NCBI GenBank assembly: GCA_007136095.1
Contig: SLHP01000120.1
Coordinates: 1 to 35,496 of the forward strand
DNA: 35,496 nucleotides
Direction: 5' to 3'
DNA from: Nitriliruptoraceae bacterium
GTDB lineage: Bacteria > Actinomycetota > Nitriliruptoria > Nitriliruptorales > Nitriliruptoraceae
Notes under the pieces: model-generated
The model's input: only the letters and a program-made list of their open reading frames with translations
The model's database searches: none
Told to the model about the DNA's origin: nothing
Translations under genes and position numbers: made by a program
Shown here: positions 33,886 to 35,496 of the stretch, piece after piece
Layout: the number at the start of each line of letters is the position of its first letter
Position numbering within the stretch: position 1 is the first letter of the stretch

Positions 33886-35178
33886 TCATCCGCCGAGCCC
33901 CGATGCCTGGCCCGTGCGGCGCGCCCGGAGCTGTGGTGCGTCGTCGCCGTAGACGGCCGTGACCAGTTCGAGTTCCGCGTGCAGCAGCTCACCGAGTCGC
34001 TGCACGCCCTCGGCGATCCGTTCCACCTCGGGGTAGCTGAAACACAGACGCATCTGGTTCCCGCCACTGCCGTCCGCGTAGAAACCGCGACCGGGCACGT
34101 AGGCCACACGGTTGCTGATGGCCTTGGCCAGCAGGTCGGAGGTGTCGATGCCGCGTGGGACCGTCAGCCAGACGTAGAACGCCCCCACGGGGACGGTCCA
34201 GGTGACACCGTCGGGCATCTCGTCACCGAGGGCGCCGAGCATGGTGTCGGCTTTGTCGCGGTAGACCTCGCGGAAGCGCTTGATCTGCTCGCGCCACGGT
34301 TGGCTGGTGAGCCACCCCTCGACCACCATCTGGGTCAGGTTCGAGGGGCACAGATCGGCCGCCTCGCGCAGCAGCACGAGCTTGTCGCGGATCGGTCGTG
34401 GTGCGACGATCCACCCGGTGCGCACGCCCGGTGCGAACGTCTTCGACATCGTGCCGACGTAGATGACGCGCGACGGGACCAGCGAGCGGATCGAGGGCAG
34501 CGTGTCGCCGTTGAAGGTCAGCAGGCCGTAGGGATCGTCCTCGAGGATCAGCAGGTCGTGCTCGTCGGCGAGTTCGGCCAGCCGCAGGCGCCGTTCGATC
34601 GACATCGACACGCCGGCCGGGTTCTGGTGGTTGGGGATGACGTAGACGAACTTGGCGCGTCGGCCTTCGGCGGCCAGGGCGTGCAGGCGCTCCTCGAGCA
34701 GGTCGACCTGCAGGCCGTCGGCATCCATCGGCACGTGACGGATATCGGCCTGGTGGCTGGTCAACGCGCCGATCCCGCCGACGTAGGTCGGTCCTTCGGC
34801 GAGCACGATGTCACCGGGGTCGATGAAGCACTTCGCGATCAGTTCGAGCGCCTGCTGCCCGCCGACCGTGATGACCAGATCGTCGGCGTGGGCCGGCACA
34901 CCCTGGTGGTCCATGACCTCGACCAGGGCCCGTCGCAGTTCGGGGCGACCCTGTCCGCCGCCGTACTGCAGGGCGGTGGCTCCGGTCTCGCGGATCACTC
35001 GGGCCGCGACCGCTTCGACCGCCTCCATGTCCAACGCCGAGGTGGCGGGCATGCCCCCGGCGAACGACACGATCTCCGGGCGGGCGGCCACGGCGAACAG
35101 CGCCCGGATCTCCGAGGCACTCATGCCCTGGACCCGCTGCGCGTAGCGGGTCAGGTAGGGGTCGGTCTCGAGCCGCAC
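33886..35178 (-). CDS. PLP-dependent class I/II aminotransferase (LysN/2-aminoadipate type)
   Basis: A 430-residue fold-type I aminotransferase. SASEIRALFAVAARPEIVSFAGGMP is cited here by its ISFAGG-like start; ITVGGQQALELIAK, IPNHQNPAGVSMS, LILEDDPYGLL and the PLP lysine in GTMSKTFAPGVRTGW are typical of the 2-aminoadipate / LysN / MocR-domain group, which acts on various amino acids. The substrate cannot be assigned. GTG at 35178 has GGGAGG only 3 bases away; no better start is visible and it gives a natural N-terminus (RLETDPYLTRYAQRVQGM). The ddl gene starts 70 bases downstream, so it probably heads that operon. Confidence 0.88.
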   Translation of the reverse strand: MRLETDPYLTRYAQRVQGMSASEIRALFAVAARPEIVSFAGGMPATSALDMEAVEAVAARVIRETGATALQYGGGQGRPELRRALVEVMDHQGVPAHADDLVITVGGQQALELIAKCFIDPGDIVLAEGPTYVGGIGALTSHQADIRHVPMDADGLQVDLLEERLHALAAEGRRAKFVYVIPNHQNPAGVSMSIERRLRLAELADEHDLLILEDDPYGLLTFNGDTLPSIRSLVPSRVIYVGTMSKTFAPGVRTGWIVAPRPIRDKLVLLREAADLCPSNLTQMVVEGWLTSQPWREQIKRFREVYRDKADTMLGALGDEMPDGVTWTVPVGAFYVWLTVPRGIDTSDLLAKAISNRVAYVPGRGFYADGSGGNQMRLCFSYPEVERIAEGVQRLGELLHAELELVTAVYGDDAPQLRARRTGQASGLGG

Positions 35179-35272
35179 TGGCCTCCCGATCGTCCGGTTC
35201 CCACCCGGCCAGGGCGGTGTCGCCGGTAGCCTCGAGCGTAGCGACCACGTGACCCCGCACAGGAGAGCCGAG
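35179..35272. promoter_or_regulatory. Divergent intergenic region
   Basis: These 94 bases separate the leftward aminotransferase operon from the rightward membrane-protein gene and must hold both promoters. I could not name -10 or -35 boxes. AGGAG at 35261-35265 is the ribosome-binding site of the rightward gene. Confidence 0.4.
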
Positions 35273-35496
35273 GTGGCGACGATCGACGACGATGGGCAGG
35301 CCCTCGTGGAGGTGTCCGACGCAGACGAAGGCCGCGGGCCGCGCGGATGGGTGCGGATCGTGCTCGCGCTGGCCCTGGGGTTGCTCGCCGGTGCCGTCAT
35401 CGCCCTGCTCCTGCCGCGGGAGGACGGTCCACGCCGGGCGGCACCCGCCTCTGCGGAACCCGTGCCGGCGGCTGGCCCGGAGCCAGCGTCGGCGGG
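35273..35496 (+). CDS. Membrane-anchored protein, N-terminal fragment (3' end outside window)
   Basis: The frame opens with GTG at 35273, AGGAG 7 bases upstream, and stays open to the window end (74 codons). It has an acidic cytoplasmic N-terminus (MATIDDDGQALVEVSDADEG), an Arg-flanked membrane helix (WVRIVLALALGLLAGAVIALLL), then an Ala/Pro/Glu-rich extracellular stretch. No domain is visible in the part present, so no function can be assigned. It is not a shadow: it has a good ribosome-binding site, a clean signal-anchor and no competing gene. Confidence 0.7.
   Translation, partial: MATIDDDGQALVEVSDADEGRGPRGWVRIVLALALGLLAGAVIALLLPREDGPRRAAPASAEPVPAAGPEPASA

Noticed and set aside
33670-35229. 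A 519-codon rightward frame opposite the aminotransferase and ddl
   Set aside because: It is antisense to two well-supported enzymes with catalytic motifs and contains no domain of its own.

Overview
The window is a GC-rich stretch of an actinobacterial chromosome that carries the replication-origin and partition neighbourhood. The evidence is the gene set and order: gyrA, gyrB, recF, a dciA-type DUF721 gene, dnaN and dnaA point left, and rpmH, rnpA, yidD, yidC, jag/khpB, rsmG, parA and parB point right. Frequent GTG starts, a DUF3566 membrane protein and tRNA-Ile beside gyrA, and a Septum_form-type lipoprotein fit Actinomycetota. The strain is probably not Streptomyces or Mycobacterium (a DsbB-type oxidase is present and jag-rsmG are separated by almost 2 kb). 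A deep lineage such as Nitriliruptoria is a guess only.

Layout. 1-4.2 kb: the 3' end of a hydantoinase B gene, then metY-metX (O-acetylhomoserine sulfhydrylation), facing a DapA-fold gene that has lost its catalytic residues. 4.2-8.8 kb: a PlsC-type acyltransferase, a noncoding gap with strong hairpins and DnaA-box-like words, a small coiled-coil membrane protein, a GH13 alpha-glucosidase and a CNNM/CBS membrane protein. 8.8-15.7 kb: tRNA-Ile(GAU), the DUF3566 protein, the lipoprotein, gyrA, two tiny membrane-protein genes and gyrB, packed with 1-nt overlaps or gaps at most junctions. 15.9-20 kb: recF, dciA-like, dsbB-like, tlpA-like and Fpg/Nei genes form a tight leftward operon. 20-23.7 kb: dnaN, a DnaA-box-bearing gap, dnaA, and a second DnaA-box-bearing gap before rpmH. 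23.7-26.4 kb: rpmH-rnpA-yidD-yidC-jag, a ribosome, RNase P, membrane-insertion and RNA-binding operon.

26.4-28.4 kb is the most unusual part. It is about 1.95 kb with no credible gene, holding five identical 14-bp parS palindromes, two perfect TTATCCACA DnaA boxes, a roughly 160-bp imperfect palindrome centred near 27458, a 19-bp tandem duplication and several hairpins. rsmG, parA and parB follow. Replication initiation and ParB-dependent segregation therefore appear physically combined here. Gene orientations switch at the dnaA-rpmH gap, which makes it the most economical place for bidirectional initiation, with the dnaA-dnaN gap as a second candidate and the parS region as an auxiliary DnaA-binding or segregation centre.

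31.3-35.5 kb: a leftward operon (class I aminotransferase, D-Ala-D-Ala ligase, HAD hydrolase, rpiA), and the divergent 5' end of a membrane-anchored protein running off the window. I saw no transposase, integrase, CRISPR array or phage gene.
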